From NCBI RefSeq assembly GCF_002250655.1, contig NZ_NOZR01000038.1, forward strand, positions 1 through 40,167: DNA of 40,167 bases, written 5' to 3'. A program made the translations under genes and the position numbers. Position 1 is the first letter of the stretch. Each line of letters begins with the position of its first letter. The notes beneath the pieces were generated by a model. That model was not told where the DNA came from. It was given only the letters and a program-made list of their open reading frames with translations, and ran no database searches. Source of the stretch: Mycolicibacterium sphagni. Its GTDB lineage: Bacteria > Actinomycetota > Actinomycetes > Mycobacteriales > Mycobacteriaceae. Positions 16,294 to 24,150 of this stretch are shown here, piece after piece.

Positions 16294-18108
16294 TCAGGCG
16301 GCTGGGTCCCCGGGTGCGGTGATGGGGTGGCTGCTGTGGTGTCCACGGCCGGCGTGCAGTTGTAGGGCGCTCGTGACCAATGGGAAGTGGCTGAATGCCT
16401 GGGGCATGTTGCCAAGCTGTCGCCCGGTATCGGGATCCCATTCTTCACTGAGGAGGCCGACATCGTTACGCAGTGTCAGCAGTCGCTCGAATAACTTTGT
16501 CGCTTCGGTCTTTTGCCCGGCCAAGTTCAGTGCATCGACCAGCCAGAACGAACAGGCCAGAAATAGTCCCTCGCCTCCGGACAGACCGTCGTCGGACTCA
16601 GAAGTGTTGTAGCGTTTGACAAGTCCACCCTCGGTGAGTTCGTTCTGGATGGCAGTGATGGTGCCCAGCACCCGGGGATCCTTAGGGTCCAGGAACCCGA
16701 CGCGGGGAATCATCAGAAGAGCGGCGTCAAGACCCGGGGCATCATACGACTGGGTGAAGGTGTTCCGGTCGGCGTCATAGCCGTGAGCGAGAACGTCGGC
16801 GTGGATGGTGCCGGCCAGGGCTTCCCAGCGATCAGCTGGGCCGTATAACTCGGGATGAGCACGCACGGCGCTCGCCATCCGGTTGGCGCCCGTCCAGGCC
16901 ATCACCTTGGAGTGAGTGAAATGCCTTCGCGCACCGCGCATCTCCCAGAGTCCATTGTCTGGTTGGTCCCAGGCTCCCTCGAGATGGTTCATCAACGCGA
17001 CCTGCAGATCCCAGGCGTCGTCTCGCCGGGCGATCCCGGCGTTGCGGGCCAGGGCCAGCCCGTCGAGGGTCTCACCCCATACGTCGAGTTGGAGTTGATC
17101 GGAGGCGGCGTTGCCGGTGCGCACCGGCTGGGAGTTATCGTAACCGGCTAGCCAGGGCAGTTCGGCCTCTGGTATGTAACGGGTCCCGTCGAGGGCATAC
17201 ATGATCTTGAGGTCATCGGGTTCCCCAGCGACGGCGCGTAGCAGCCATTCGCGCCAGGCCTTGGCTTCGGCGAGGTATCCGGCGGAGATCAACGCCTGCA
17301 AGGTGTAGGTCGAATCTCGCAGCCAGCAGTAGCGGTAGTCCCAATTGCGGCCGCCGCCAATCTGTTCGGGCAGCGACGTCGTCGCGGCCGCGACGATGCC
17401 GCCGGTGGGCTCGTAGGTCAAGGCTTTCAGCGTTATCAGCGACCGCTTGATGGCGTCCCGGTAGGGGCCGCGCACCGGATTGCCTTGTTTCGACCAGTCG
17501 GTCCAGAACGTCAAGGTGTCGCGCAGGGCGTGTTCGGCGTCGACGGTCTTGGGAGACGGCAGGTGGCTCGCACTCCAGGTGAGCACGAAGGGCACCCGGT
17601 CCCCGGGGCGGACGGTGAAGTCCGAGACGGTGCTCATCTCGTGTCCCTTGGTGGGCACCGGGGTGCGCAGTCTGACCCGGTTGGGCCCGGCGAGCGCCTC
17701 GATCCGATCACCGTGGTGCCGGACCCAGGGCACCACCCGGCCGTATTCGAATCGGAGTTTCAAATCGGAATGCATCGCGACGGCGCCGTGCACACCTTCG
17801 ACGATCCGCACCACATCCGGGGCGTGTCCGCGGGGCGGCATGAAGTCGATCACCCGCACCGTTCCGTCGTGGGTCACCCATTCGGTTTCCAACACCACCG
17901 TGTCGTCGACGTAACGACGACGCGTACAGGTGCCGCCCGCTGCGGGCGCCAGCGACCAGTGTCCGGCGTCCGGGGTGTCCAGCAGTGCGGCGAAGCACGC
18001 GGGGGAGTCGAATCGGGGTAGGCAGAGCCAGTCGATGGATCCGCCTGTGCTCACCAGCGCCGCGGTCTGTAGGTCGCCGAGCAGGGCGTAATCCTCGATG
18101 CGGGCCAT
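16294..18108 (-). CDS. Glycoside hydrolase family 15 (trehalase/glucoamylase-like)
   Basis: A 604-residue protein with the bacterial GH15 layout. The N-terminal beta-sandwich domain begins MARIEDYALLGDLQTAALVS and contains GGSIDWLCLPRFDSPACFAALL. The (alpha/alpha)6 barrel follows. The conserved barrel entry NWDYRYCWLRDSTYTLQALI holds the substrate-binding WLRD. The end of the barrel, LLSEEWDPDTGRQLGNMPQAFSHFPLV, carries the EEW catalytic glutamate. Mycobacterial relatives such as Rv2402 have been described as trehalases, so alpha-glucoside or trehalose hydrolysis in the cytoplasm is the likely reaction. There is no signal peptide. It converges on the MgtA-like gene with 34 bp between the stops. 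Trehalose breakdown would feed glucose into the sugar-phosphate pool used by phosphoketolase. Confidence 0.88.
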   Translation of the reverse strand: MARIEDYALLGDLQTAALVSTGGSIDWLCLPRFDSPACFAALLDTPDAGHWSLAPAAGGTCTRRRYVDDTVVLETEWVTHDGTVRVIDFMPPRGHAPDVVRIVEGVHGAVAMHSDLKLRFEYGRVVPWVRHHGDRIEALAGPNRVRLRTPVPTKGHEMSTVSDFTVRPGDRVPFVLTWSASHLPSPKTVDAEHALRDTLTFWTDWSKQGNPVRGPYRDAIKRSLITLKALTYEPTGGIVAAATTSLPEQIGGGRNWDYRYCWLRDSTYTLQALISAGYLAEAKAWREWLLRAVAGEPDDLKIMYALDGTRYIPEAELPWLAGYDNSQPVRTGNAASDQLQLDVWGETLDGLALARNAGIARRDDAWDLQVALMNHLEGAWDQPDNGLWEMRGARRHFTHSKVMAWTGANRMASAVRAHPELYGPADRWEALAGTIHADVLAHGYDADRNTFTQSYDAPGLDAALLMIPRVGFLDPKDPRVLGTITAIQNELTEGGLVKRYNTSESDDGLSGGEGLFLACSFWLVDALNLAGQKTEATKLFERLLTLRNDVGLLSEEWDPDTGRQLGNMPQAFSHFPLVTSALQLHAGRGHHSSHPITAPGDPAA

Positions 18109-18284
18109 GGTCCGATCATGCCACCGGCGACGGGATCCCCAGTGGTTTCGAGATTTTACTGTGTGGGTCCTGCGGGTAAACCGCCAGACTGCCGTGAATT
18201 CCGCTGTGCCCCTTCAGTTTGAGCGGGGCTCACACGGGGGACTCGATGGTTTCGCGAAGCGGCATTCACCGCCAGGAGCTCATT

Positions 18285-19052
18285 ATGTTGCTGCAGGACA
18301 AGACCGTCGTCGTCACCGGCGGAAACAGCGGTATCGGGGAGGCCATCGTGCTCGCCGTAGCGGCCCAGGGCGCCAACGTCGTCGTCGACTTCGTCGCTCA
18401 CCCGGAAGAGACCTCCTCGCTGATTGCGAAGGTCGAGGCCGCCGGCGGCCATGCGATCGGCGTCAAGGCGGACGTATCTCGACCGGCGGACCTGCACACC
18501 ATGATCGGCAAAGCGGTCGATAGTTACGGGCGTCTCGACGTCCTGATCAACAACGCCGGAATCGAAACCCGCACTTCACTACTCGACACCACCGAAGCCG
18601 ATTTCGACAAGGTCGTCGCCGTCAACCTCAAGAGCGCATTCTTCGCGACGCAGATCGCGGCCAAGCAGTTCATCAGCCAGGGCGGGGGCGGCCTCGTGCT
18701 GAACATCTCGTCGGTGCACGAGGACTGGCCGATGCCCGGCAACATCGCCTACTGCGTGTCCAAGGGCGGGGTCAGGATGTTGACCCGCACGGCAGGGGTT
18801 GAACTCGGGCCTCACGACATCCGCGTGGTGAACATCGCCCCGGGTGCCGTCGCCACCCCGATCAACGCCTCGACAGAAGACGACCCCGCGAAGATGAAGC
18901 AACTGGAGGCGGCCATCCCCCTGCAACGAATGGCGCAACCGTCCGACATCGCCGACGTCGTCGCGTTTCTTGCGTCAGGCCGCGCCCGCTACATGACTGC
19001 GACAACTGTCGTCATCGACGGCGGCATCATGCAGGGCAGTGTCGGGCTGTGA
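18285..19052 (+). CDS. Short-chain dehydrogenase/reductase (glucose dehydrogenase-like)
   Basis: A 255-residue classical SDR. The cofactor loop is TGGNSGIGEA, NNAG is present, the catalytic serine is in ISSVHE, and the YxxxK motif reads YCVSKGG. The C-terminal IDGGIMQGSVG is typical of glucose 1-dehydrogenase/FabG-like SDRs. It probably reduces or oxidises a sugar or other small hydroxy compound with NAD(P). An upstream in-frame extension to 18219 exists, but the ATG at 18285 has AGGAG at 18274-18278, 6 nt away, and gives the standard SDR N-terminus MLLQDKTVVVTGG. The upstream gap is shared with the divergent GH15 gene. A weak SigF-like GTTT-N16-GGGTCC lies at 18145-18170. Confidence 0.9.
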   Translation: MLLQDKTVVVTGGNSGIGEAIVLAVAAQGANVVVDFVAHPEETSSLIAKVEAAGGHAIGVKADVSRPADLHTMIGKAVDSYGRLDVLINNAGIETRTSLLDTTEADFDKVVAVNLKSAFFATQIAAKQFISQGGGGLVLNISSVHEDWPMPGNIAYCVSKGGVRMLTRTAGVELGPHDIRVVNIAPGAVATPINASTEDDPAKMKQLEAAIPLQRMAQPSDIADVVAFLASGRARYMTATTVVIDGGIMQGSVGL

Positions 19053-19220
19053 CGACGTGACCTCGGCGATCGCGTACGTCAGAGTTCAGGACATGAGGCC
19101 GTGCGGATTTCGGCCGCACATCGCGGCCGTTCTCACACCGCGTACGACTGTGGTGGCGCACTAACCGTCGTTGCCAAGGGGAGCCGCTGTCGTCATCAGG
19201 CGGGACGGCATGATGGGTTC

Positions 19221-19889
19221 ATGAACGCACGATCAACGAACAAGCCGCTGCGGGCCGTCGGGGCGGTGCTCGGCCTGTTGATGACAATGCTGATGTGCGG
19301 ACCGACCGGCGGCATCGCGCATGCGGCCGTGGCGGCACCGGCCGGCGATGCGCTGTCGATCGGTGACCCCGACGCGTTGGGGCAGATCGACCTCTACGTG
19401 GATCCGCTGTGCCCGTACAGCGGCAAGTTGGTGCGTGCTCAGGGCCAGGAAATCGGTAAACGCCTGGAGGACGGCTCGCTGCGGGTCAACCTGCGATTCG
19501 TGGACTTCCTCGACAAGTATTCGGCTAGTGGTACCTACGACAGCCGAGCGATATATGCGGCGTACGTGGTGGCAGACCAATCGCGATCCAGTGGCGTCAC
19601 GTGGCGGTTCATAGAGTCGATCTATTCGTCAGACCATCAGCCCAAGGAGCGGGGGCCGAACGACCTGAGCAACGATCAGCTGGCCGACCTGGCCGGCCAG
19701 GTCGGCGCGCCGCAACCGGCGCAGGATCTCATTCGGATCGGCCTGCCGATTGGCTTCGACCCGCAGGCGATCGCAGCCAACAACCTTGCTGTCCTGCACC
19801 AATTTTCTGAGCCAGGAGTTCCACTCGTGGTGATCAACGACCAGCCGGTCGACGAAGATTCGGACTGGCTGGCTCAGCTCCCCGGCTGA
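19221..19889 (+). CDS. Secreted DsbA-like thioredoxin-fold protein with CPYS motif
   Basis: A 222-residue protein with an N-terminal signal sequence: a basic start, then hydrophobic AVGAVLGLLMTMLMC, then an AHA-type cleavage region around residue 34. The cysteine in that segment is not preceded by a good lipobox. The mature part begins a thioredoxin fold, GQIDLYVDPLCPYSGKLV, where the active site is CPYS rather than CxxC, and ends with GVPLVVINDQPV carrying the cis-proline. Proteins of this shape are mycobacterial DsbA/Rv2969c-like oxidoreductases. With one cysteine it could act only as a monothiol isomerase, reductase or chaperone. A longer frame starts at 19101, but the ATG at 19221 opens directly on the signal peptide. 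Confidence 0.8.
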   Translation: MNARSTNKPLRAVGAVLGLLMTMLMCGPTGGIAHAAVAAPAGDALSIGDPDALGQIDLYVDPLCPYSGKLVRAQGQEIGKRLEDGSLRVNLRFVDFLDKYSASGTYDSRAIYAAYVVADQSRSSGVTWRFIESIYSSDHQPKERGPNDLSNDQLADLAGQVGAPQPAQDLIRIGLPIGFDPQAIAANNLAVLHQFSEPGVPLVVINDQPVDEDSDWLAQLPG

Positions 19890-19907
19890 GGACGCACGCA
19901 TCAAAGC

Positions 19908-19933
19908 GTTTAGCCTGGTGAGAGGCGGGGTAC
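19908..19933 (+). promoter_or_regulatory. SigF-type promoter upstream of the sigma factor gene
   Basis: GTTT at 19908-19911 and GGGTAC at 19928-19933 are separated by 16 nt. The mycobacterial SigF consensus is GTTT-N15-17-GGGTAT, so only the last base differs. It lies about 65 bp before the ATG at 19999 and would give a 5' leader of roughly 60 nt. A SigF-family sigma driving its own gene is the simplest reading. Confidence 0.6.
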
Positions 19934-19998
19934 TCCGCGACAGCAGGTTCAGATTCGAGCCGGTGATTATTTACGGCGAATCAAAGAGGAGCCTGTTC

Positions 19999-20793
19999 AT
20001 GCCTGCGTTGAGTGCGGCCAATTCAGATTATTCAGAAGTCACCCAAATGTTCCGTCGCCTCAAGCTACTCGACCAAGGAACGCCGGCATTTCGCCGTCTT
20101 CGTGAGGCCATTATCGAACGCAGTTTGCCGTTGGCCGATCACATCGCGCGGCGCTATAGCGGACGTGGTGAACCATTCGACGATCTTGTGCAGGCCGCAC
20201 GAGTCGGCTTGGTCAACTCCGTCAACCGCTTTGACGTCGAGACAGGAGCGGCTTTTCTGTCCTTCGCCGTGCCGACGATGATGGGCGAAGTCCGGCGTCA
20301 CTTCCGCGACTACGGGTGGGCGGTCAAAGTACCGCGCGGTGTCAAAGAGCTTCAGCCGCATATGGTTAGGGCTCGTGCCGACCTGTCGCAGCGGCTGAAT
20401 CGAGCGCCGACCGCCACCGAAATCGCGGCTTATCTCGGTATTGACCGGGAGCTGATTGTTCAAGCGACGATCGGTGGCGGCAACTACGCCACCGTGTCTA
20501 CCGATGCGCCGGTGGGACCTGGCGACGGTCCTCGAGTGTTGAGCGACACCTTTGGCGAGGTCGACCCTAACCTGGAAAAGGTGCTCCACGTCGAAACGGT
20601 TCGCCCCTTGATTGCCGCACTGCCCGAGCGGCAGCGAATCGTGCTGACCCTTCGGTTCTTCGACAATCTCACCCAAACTCAGATCGCCGAACGAGTCGGC
20701 TGCTCGCAAATGCACGTCTCCCGCTTGCTCGCGAAGGCGCTGGAAACTCTGCGAACCCATGCCGGGGAACCCGAACTCGCGGCGACCGCATGA
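19999..20793 (+). CDS. SigF-family (SigB/F/G) RNA polymerase sigma factor
   Basis: A 264-residue group 3 sigma factor. Region 2 includes PLADHIARRYSGRGEPFDDLVQAARVGLVNSVNRFD and FLSFAVPTMMGEVRRHFRD. Region 3 (RGVKELQPHMVRARADLSQRLNRAPTATEIA) is present, and the region 4 helix-turn-helix NLTQTQIAERVGCSQMHVSRLL is near the C-terminus. It directs RNA polymerase to stress promoters. A GTG-started extension to 19918 would overlap the SigF-type promoter. The ATG at 19999 has AGGAG at 19987-19991 with 7 nt spacing and is preferred. No anti-sigma or anti-anti-sigma gene adjoins it, unlike classical rsbW-sigF loci. It may be a paralogue of the main SigF rather than its orthologue. Confidence 0.9.
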   Translation: MPALSAANSDYSEVTQMFRRLKLLDQGTPAFRRLREAIIERSLPLADHIARRYSGRGEPFDDLVQAARVGLVNSVNRFDVETGAAFLSFAVPTMMGEVRRHFRDYGWAVKVPRGVKELQPHMVRARADLSQRLNRAPTATEIAAYLGIDRELIVQATIGGGNYATVSTDAPVGPGDGPRVLSDTFGEVDPNLEKVLHVETVRPLIAALPERQRIVLTLRFFDNLTQTQIAERVGCSQMHVSRLLAKALETLRTHAGEPELAATA

Positions 20794-20836
20794 GTTGCTC
20801 GACGTGACTCAAACCGTTCGGCGCGCATAGTCGCTC

Positions 20837-22009
20837 GTGGCCACAGACGACGCCCTGGCCGCGCAGGGGCATGACGACAGGGTCGGCCAACCTCATTCCG
20901 ATGAGGAAGGGCCGGTGGCTGAAGCCGAAATGCTGGCTGCGGAAATGAGTTCCGAGGCTCAACCACTGGGAACCCGTGGACCGCGTTTCAACCGGCGATC
21001 CCCGTTCTATATCGGATTGACGGCAGCTGCCGGTGTTGCAGTGACCTATGGTGCGGTGCAGGTTCTGACAGCGCTGTCGTCGATCCTGGTCCTCGTCGGG
21101 GTGGCGTTTTTTCTCGCCCTCGGACTGGAACCGGCGGCGTCCTGGTTCGTCAAACACCGACTTCCGCGGTGGGCGGCGACGGCTCTGGTGTTCCTCATAG
21201 TCCTTGCGTTGATGGGTGCCTTCGTGGCCGCCGCGATCCCGCCGCTGGTCCAGCAAGCCGGGGACCTGGTCAATCAGGCGCCGCACTACATTCAGCAGGT
21301 TCAGGACCACTCCTCGGCAATCGGGCGGCTCAACGACCGCTTCCATCTCCAGCAGCGCATCACCGACACCGTCAACGGGTCCAGCGGATCAGTGGTCAAC
21401 GAGGTCGTCAGTGCGGGAACCGCACTGTTCGGAGCGGTCGCAGACTCGCTGATCGTGATTGTGCTGACCGTGTATTTCCTGGCCGACATGCCCCGAATTC
21501 GCACTTCCCTGTACCGCCTGATACCCCACACTCGTCGCCCCCGGGCCATTCTGATCGGCGACGAGGTTTTCGCCAAGGTTGGAGCCTACGTATTGGGCAA
21601 CGTGCTGATTTCGGTGATCGCCGGGGCCGCCACCTTCGTCTGGCTCGAAGTGTTCGACGTCCCCTACCCGCTGCTGCTGGGAATCTTCGTCGCATTGCTC
21701 GACCTGGTTCCCGTCGTCGGTTCGACGATCGCGGGTATCGCGGTCGCAGCTGTTGCACTGACGGTTTCGCTTCCGATCTGCATCGCGACGATCGCCTTTT
21801 TCGTCGTCTTCCGGCTCCTCGAGGACTATCTGCTGGTACCGAGAATCATCGGCCGCGCAGTCAATGTCCCGCCCTTGATCACTGTTGTCGCCGTCCTGCT
21901 CGGTGGCGCTCTACTCGGGATTGTCGGTGCGCTGGTGGCGATTCCGATCGCGGCGGCAATCCAGCTACTCACCCAGGAAGTGCTCTACCCACGTCTCGAC
22001 GAAGTCTGA
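20837..22009 (+). CDS. AI-2E family transporter-like membrane protein
   Basis: A 390-residue membrane protein of the AI-2E (TqsA/YdiK, DUF20) family. After about 55 polar N-terminal residues there are roughly eight membrane spans. The family's long extracytoplasmic/amphipathic stretch lies around QQAGDLVNQAPHYIQQVQDHSSAIGRLNDRF. The conserved GIFVALLDLVPVVGSTIAGI and LEDYLLVPRIIGRAVNVPPL signatures are in the second half. Members export autoinducer-2 or other small solutes, or work as Na+/H+ antiporters; the substrate here is unknown. The GTG start 43 nt after the sigma gene has no clear ribosome-binding site, so the N-terminus is uncertain. The spacing suggests co-transcription with the sigma gene. 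Confidence 0.85.
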   Translation: MATDDALAAQGHDDRVGQPHSDEEGPVAEAEMLAAEMSSEAQPLGTRGPRFNRRSPFYIGLTAAAGVAVTYGAVQVLTALSSILVLVGVAFFLALGLEPAASWFVKHRLPRWAATALVFLIVLALMGAFVAAAIPPLVQQAGDLVNQAPHYIQQVQDHSSAIGRLNDRFHLQQRITDTVNGSSGSVVNEVVSAGTALFGAVADSLIVIVLTVYFLADMPRIRTSLYRLIPHTRRPRAILIGDEVFAKVGAYVLGNVLISVIAGAATFVWLEVFDVPYPLLLGIFVALLDLVPVVGSTIAGIAVAAVALTVSLPICIATIAFFVVFRLLEDYLLVPRIIGRAVNVPPLITVVAVLLGGALLGIVGALVAIPIAAAIQLLTQEVLYPRLDEV

Positions 22010-22039
22010 ATTCTCTACGTCACGGTGCCTTCGACACCG

Positions 22040-22672
22040 CTAGCCCGTCAGCCCCAACAGCGGGGGAACGAGGTACCGGCGCGCGAATGATCGGGCGGCG
22101 TCATCGTCGCCGAGGGCGACGTTCTGCGATGGCGTCAGCACGAACGACACGATGACCCGGACCGTGACCTCCGCGACCTCGAGCAGCTCGATCTGCGTGC
22201 GCTTGTCGTCGGGCAGCGCAACCGCCAGCTGGTGGGCGAGGAACGATGAGGCCGTCTGGATGACACCCGCTCCCTCGACGGTCAGGAACGGCAGCACTGT
22301 CTCGGGCTCGGTGGCGAGCAATCGCTGCAGGAGCGCGTGATCGCGCATCGTGGTCAGCGTGAACACGAACCCTTCGACCAGCTTGTCTTCGGCTTCGGCG
22401 TAGCTGCCGGCCTCCGCGGCGAGTTCTGAGAGGAACCGCTCGAGCTCCCGCAGCAGCACCGCCTCGACGATGGCGTCCTTGTTCGCGAAGTTTCGGTAGA
22501 GCGTGACGCGCGCCAAGCCGGAGCGCCGGGTGATGTCCTCCACGGTGGAGCGGCGGATCCCGAACAGTTCGAACTGCTTGAGCGCCGCATCGAGGATCCG
22601 TTGGGGGTTGCCTTCCGCAGTCGGCGACCCGAAACGCTGCACAGCCTTGGCGAGCAGGCTGCTGTGCTTCAT
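22040..22672 (-). CDS. TetR-family transcriptional regulator (divergent from AurF-like gene)
   Basis: A 210-residue regulator. The N-terminal DNA-binding domain (QRILDAALKQFELFGIRRSTVEDITRRSGLARVTLYRNFANKDAIVEAVLLREL, about residues 24-77) has the TetR helix-turn-helix. The C-terminal ligand domain has no specific family match that I recognise. It is transcribed away from the AurF-like oxygenase. The 103-bp gap contains two overlapping palindromes at 22704-22736 that are likely its operator, so it probably represses the oxygenase operon and itself until a ligand binds. It converges on the AI-2E gene with 30 bp between the stops. Confidence 0.88.
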   Translation of the reverse strand: MKHSSLLAKAVQRFGSPTAEGNPQRILDAALKQFELFGIRRSTVEDITRRSGLARVTLYRNFANKDAIVEAVLLRELERFLSELAAEAGSYAEAEDKLVEGFVFTLTTMRDHALLQRLLATEPETVLPFLTVEGAGVIQTASSFLAHQLAVALPDDKRTQIELLEVAEVTVRVIVSFVLTPSQNVALGDDDAARSFARRYLVPPLLGLTG

Positions 22673-22703
22673 CGGTGCAGTCTAGAGCCTGCGACGAGCT
22701 ATT

Positions 22704-22736
22704 GATACAAATGAACTAAGAATGTATCTTCAGTTC
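22704..22736. promoter_or_regulatory. Overlapping palindromes, candidate TetR operator
   Basis: GATACA (22704-22709) pairs with TGTATC (22723-22728), and GAACT (22713-22717) pairs with AGTTC (22732-22736). The two inverted repeats interleave in the AT-rich middle of the gap between the divergent tetR and aurF-like genes, the standard place for a TetR-family operator. Confidence 0.5.
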
Positions 22737-22775
22737 GCACCGCTCAGGACACTCGCGCTAGCAGGAGGGCATCCC

Positions 22776-23684
22776 ATGGCCACGGCTCCTTCGACCAGGA
22801 CGACGACGCCGAATCGAGAGGAGTTCTCCGATCGGTTGCTCCGGGGGTCGGCCAAAAAGTCGTACGAACCCGTCGTCGATATCGACTGGGATTCGCCGGT
22901 AGTGCCGGACAAGTTCTTCCTGCCGCCCCAGGTGGTGTCGCTCTACGGCACGCCGATGTGGGCGGCCATGTCCCGCGAACAACAGATCGAACTGTCGCGT
23001 CAGGAATTCATCAACCTGCTTTCGGCCGGGGTGTGGTTCGAGAACATCCTCAATCAGGCGCTGCTTCGAGGCCTCATGCATGCCGATGTCACCGCGGCGT
23101 CCACCCACTATTCGTTGACCGAACTCGGTGACGAGACCCGCCACATGGTCATGTTCGGCCGCGCTATCAAGGCCGTCGACGGTAAGCCGTTCCAGCCCGG
23201 GCGTTTTCAGCGGATGATCATCAACGCACTGCCATTGGTTTTCCAGAAGTCGGTGCTGTGGATCGCCGCGCTCGTGGGGGAGGAGATCTTCGACGCGCTG
23301 CAACGGCAGATCCTGGACGATCCGGAACTGCAGCCGATCGTGCGCCGCGTCATGCGGATCCACGTCACCGAGGAGGCGCGCCACATCCAGTTCGCCCGCG
23401 ACGGCGCGCGCCGCGACGTCCCAACGATGCGGCCGCGCAACCGGTTCCTGCTCGCCACCGTCCATGGCGCTGGAGGGCCGTTCTACCGCTACCTGTTCAC
23501 CAATCGCGCCGTGTACCGGCGCGCCGGGCTCGACGGCCGTGCGGCCCGCAGCCAAGCCCGCAGCAATCCGTACTTTCACGAGACTCTGCGATCCGGATTC
23601 GCGCCGTTGGCGGCGTTCCTGGAGGAGATCGGCCTGATGAACCGGATCAGCCGGCGCATGTGGAAGCGGTGCAACTTCCTGTGA
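22776..23684 (+). CDS. AurF-type non-heme diiron oxygenase
   Basis: A 302-residue protein of the p-aminobenzoate N-oxygenase AurF family. Diiron-ligand segments are visible: EFINLLSAGVWFENILNQ, LTELGDETRHMVMFGR, LVGEEIFDALQR and HVTEEARHIQFAR, giving the ExxH and EExRH ligands expected for a di-iron four-helix bundle. AurF itself oxidises an arylamine to a nitro group; mycobacterial relatives have unknown substrates. The ATG at 22776 has AGGAGG at 22763-22768, 7 nt upstream, which rules out the in-frame ATG at 22722 lying inside the operator. Its stop overlaps the start of the DUF4873 gene (GTGA). It is controlled presumably by the divergent TetR protein. Confidence 0.88.
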   Translation: MATAPSTRTTTPNREEFSDRLLRGSAKKSYEPVVDIDWDSPVVPDKFFLPPQVVSLYGTPMWAAMSREQQIELSRQEFINLLSAGVWFENILNQALLRGLMHADVTAASTHYSLTELGDETRHMVMFGRAIKAVDGKPFQPGRFQRMIINALPLVFQKSVLWIAALVGEEIFDALQRQILDDPELQPIVRRVMRIHVTEEARHIQFARDGARRDVPTMRPRNRFLLATVHGAGGPFYRYLFTNRAVYRRAGLDGRAARSQARSNPYFHETLRSGFAPLAAFLEEIGLMNRISRRMWKRCNFL

Positions 23685-23974
23685 CCCCAGCGGCTGACGA
23701 GAGTGGCGTTTTCGACGGCGACGCCGAACTGGACGTGGAGGGCGTGCGCTGCGAGGTCCGGGTCCGTCTCACCGGTCACCTCAACCCGATCGACGGGCAA
23801 TTCCACTGGCAGGGCCTCGCCTATGGTGCGCCCGACGACCTCGCAGCGGGCAAGCCGGCCCAGCTGCGGATCGGAACGCGCAGCGCCGCAGTGCGGCTCG
23901 TGGAGAGGGTTCCATCCGGCCAACTCATGGTCAGCGGAATCGGGTCGCCACCATACGATCTGTTGCCCGCATAG
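23681..23974 (+). CDS. DUF4873-like small protein coupled to the diiron oxygenase
   Basis: A 97-residue protein beginning with GTG that overlaps the oxygenase stop codon (GTGA, 23681-23684). The body reads as one small beta-rich domain: FDGDAELDVEGVRCEVRVRL, LNPIDGQFHWQGLAYG and SAAVRLVERVPSGQLMVSGI. The ID/HWQG pattern matches actinobacterial DUF4873 domains, which are often fused to or beside flavin monooxygenases. Function is unknown; an accessory role in binding the oxygenase substrate or partner is inference from the tight coupling. A longer open frame in the same register runs upstream inside the oxygenase gene and is not used. Confidence 0.75.
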   Translation: MTPAADESGVFDGDAELDVEGVRCEVRVRLTGHLNPIDGQFHWQGLAYGAPDDLAAGKPAQLRIGTRSAAVRLVERVPSGQLMVSGIGSPPYDLLPA

Positions 23975-23987
23975 CAACCCTGCGGCG

Positions 23988-24014
23988 CCATCCGGGACTG
24001 CTCCGGTGACGAAT
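23988..24014 (+). promoter_or_regulatory. SigK-type promoter of sigK
   Basis: CCATCC (23988-23993), 15 nt, then ACGAAT (24009-24014). The same arrangement with identical spacing occurs at 25443-25469 and on minus at 30866-30840. It matches the mycobacterial SigK promoter pattern (CCATCC then CCGAAT) as I recall it. It implies autoregulation of sigK. An in-frame ATG at 24022 sits 7 nt downstream of the -10. Confidence 0.7.
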
Positions 24015-24150
24015 TACTGTCATGGATGTTCGGCGGGACAAGCAGTCGACTGTCGCGACGCTGCCCGCGAGGCGTGATCACGTAGGGCCTGCGGATTCAG
24101 CGAGATCCGGGGCGGGTGTGTGGATAGGCTATGGCTCGATGAACGGCTCG

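Noticed and set aside
18145..18170. GTTT-N16-GGGTCC as a SigF promoter for the SDR gene
   Set aside because: The spacing fits but the -10 differs from GGGTAT at two key bases, so it is mentioned only as weak evidence in the gene entry.
22023..22039. Hairpin CGGTG-N7-CACCG between the convergent AI-2E and tetR genes as a terminator
   Set aside because: The stem is only 5 bp and there is no T-run on either strand; too weak to claim.
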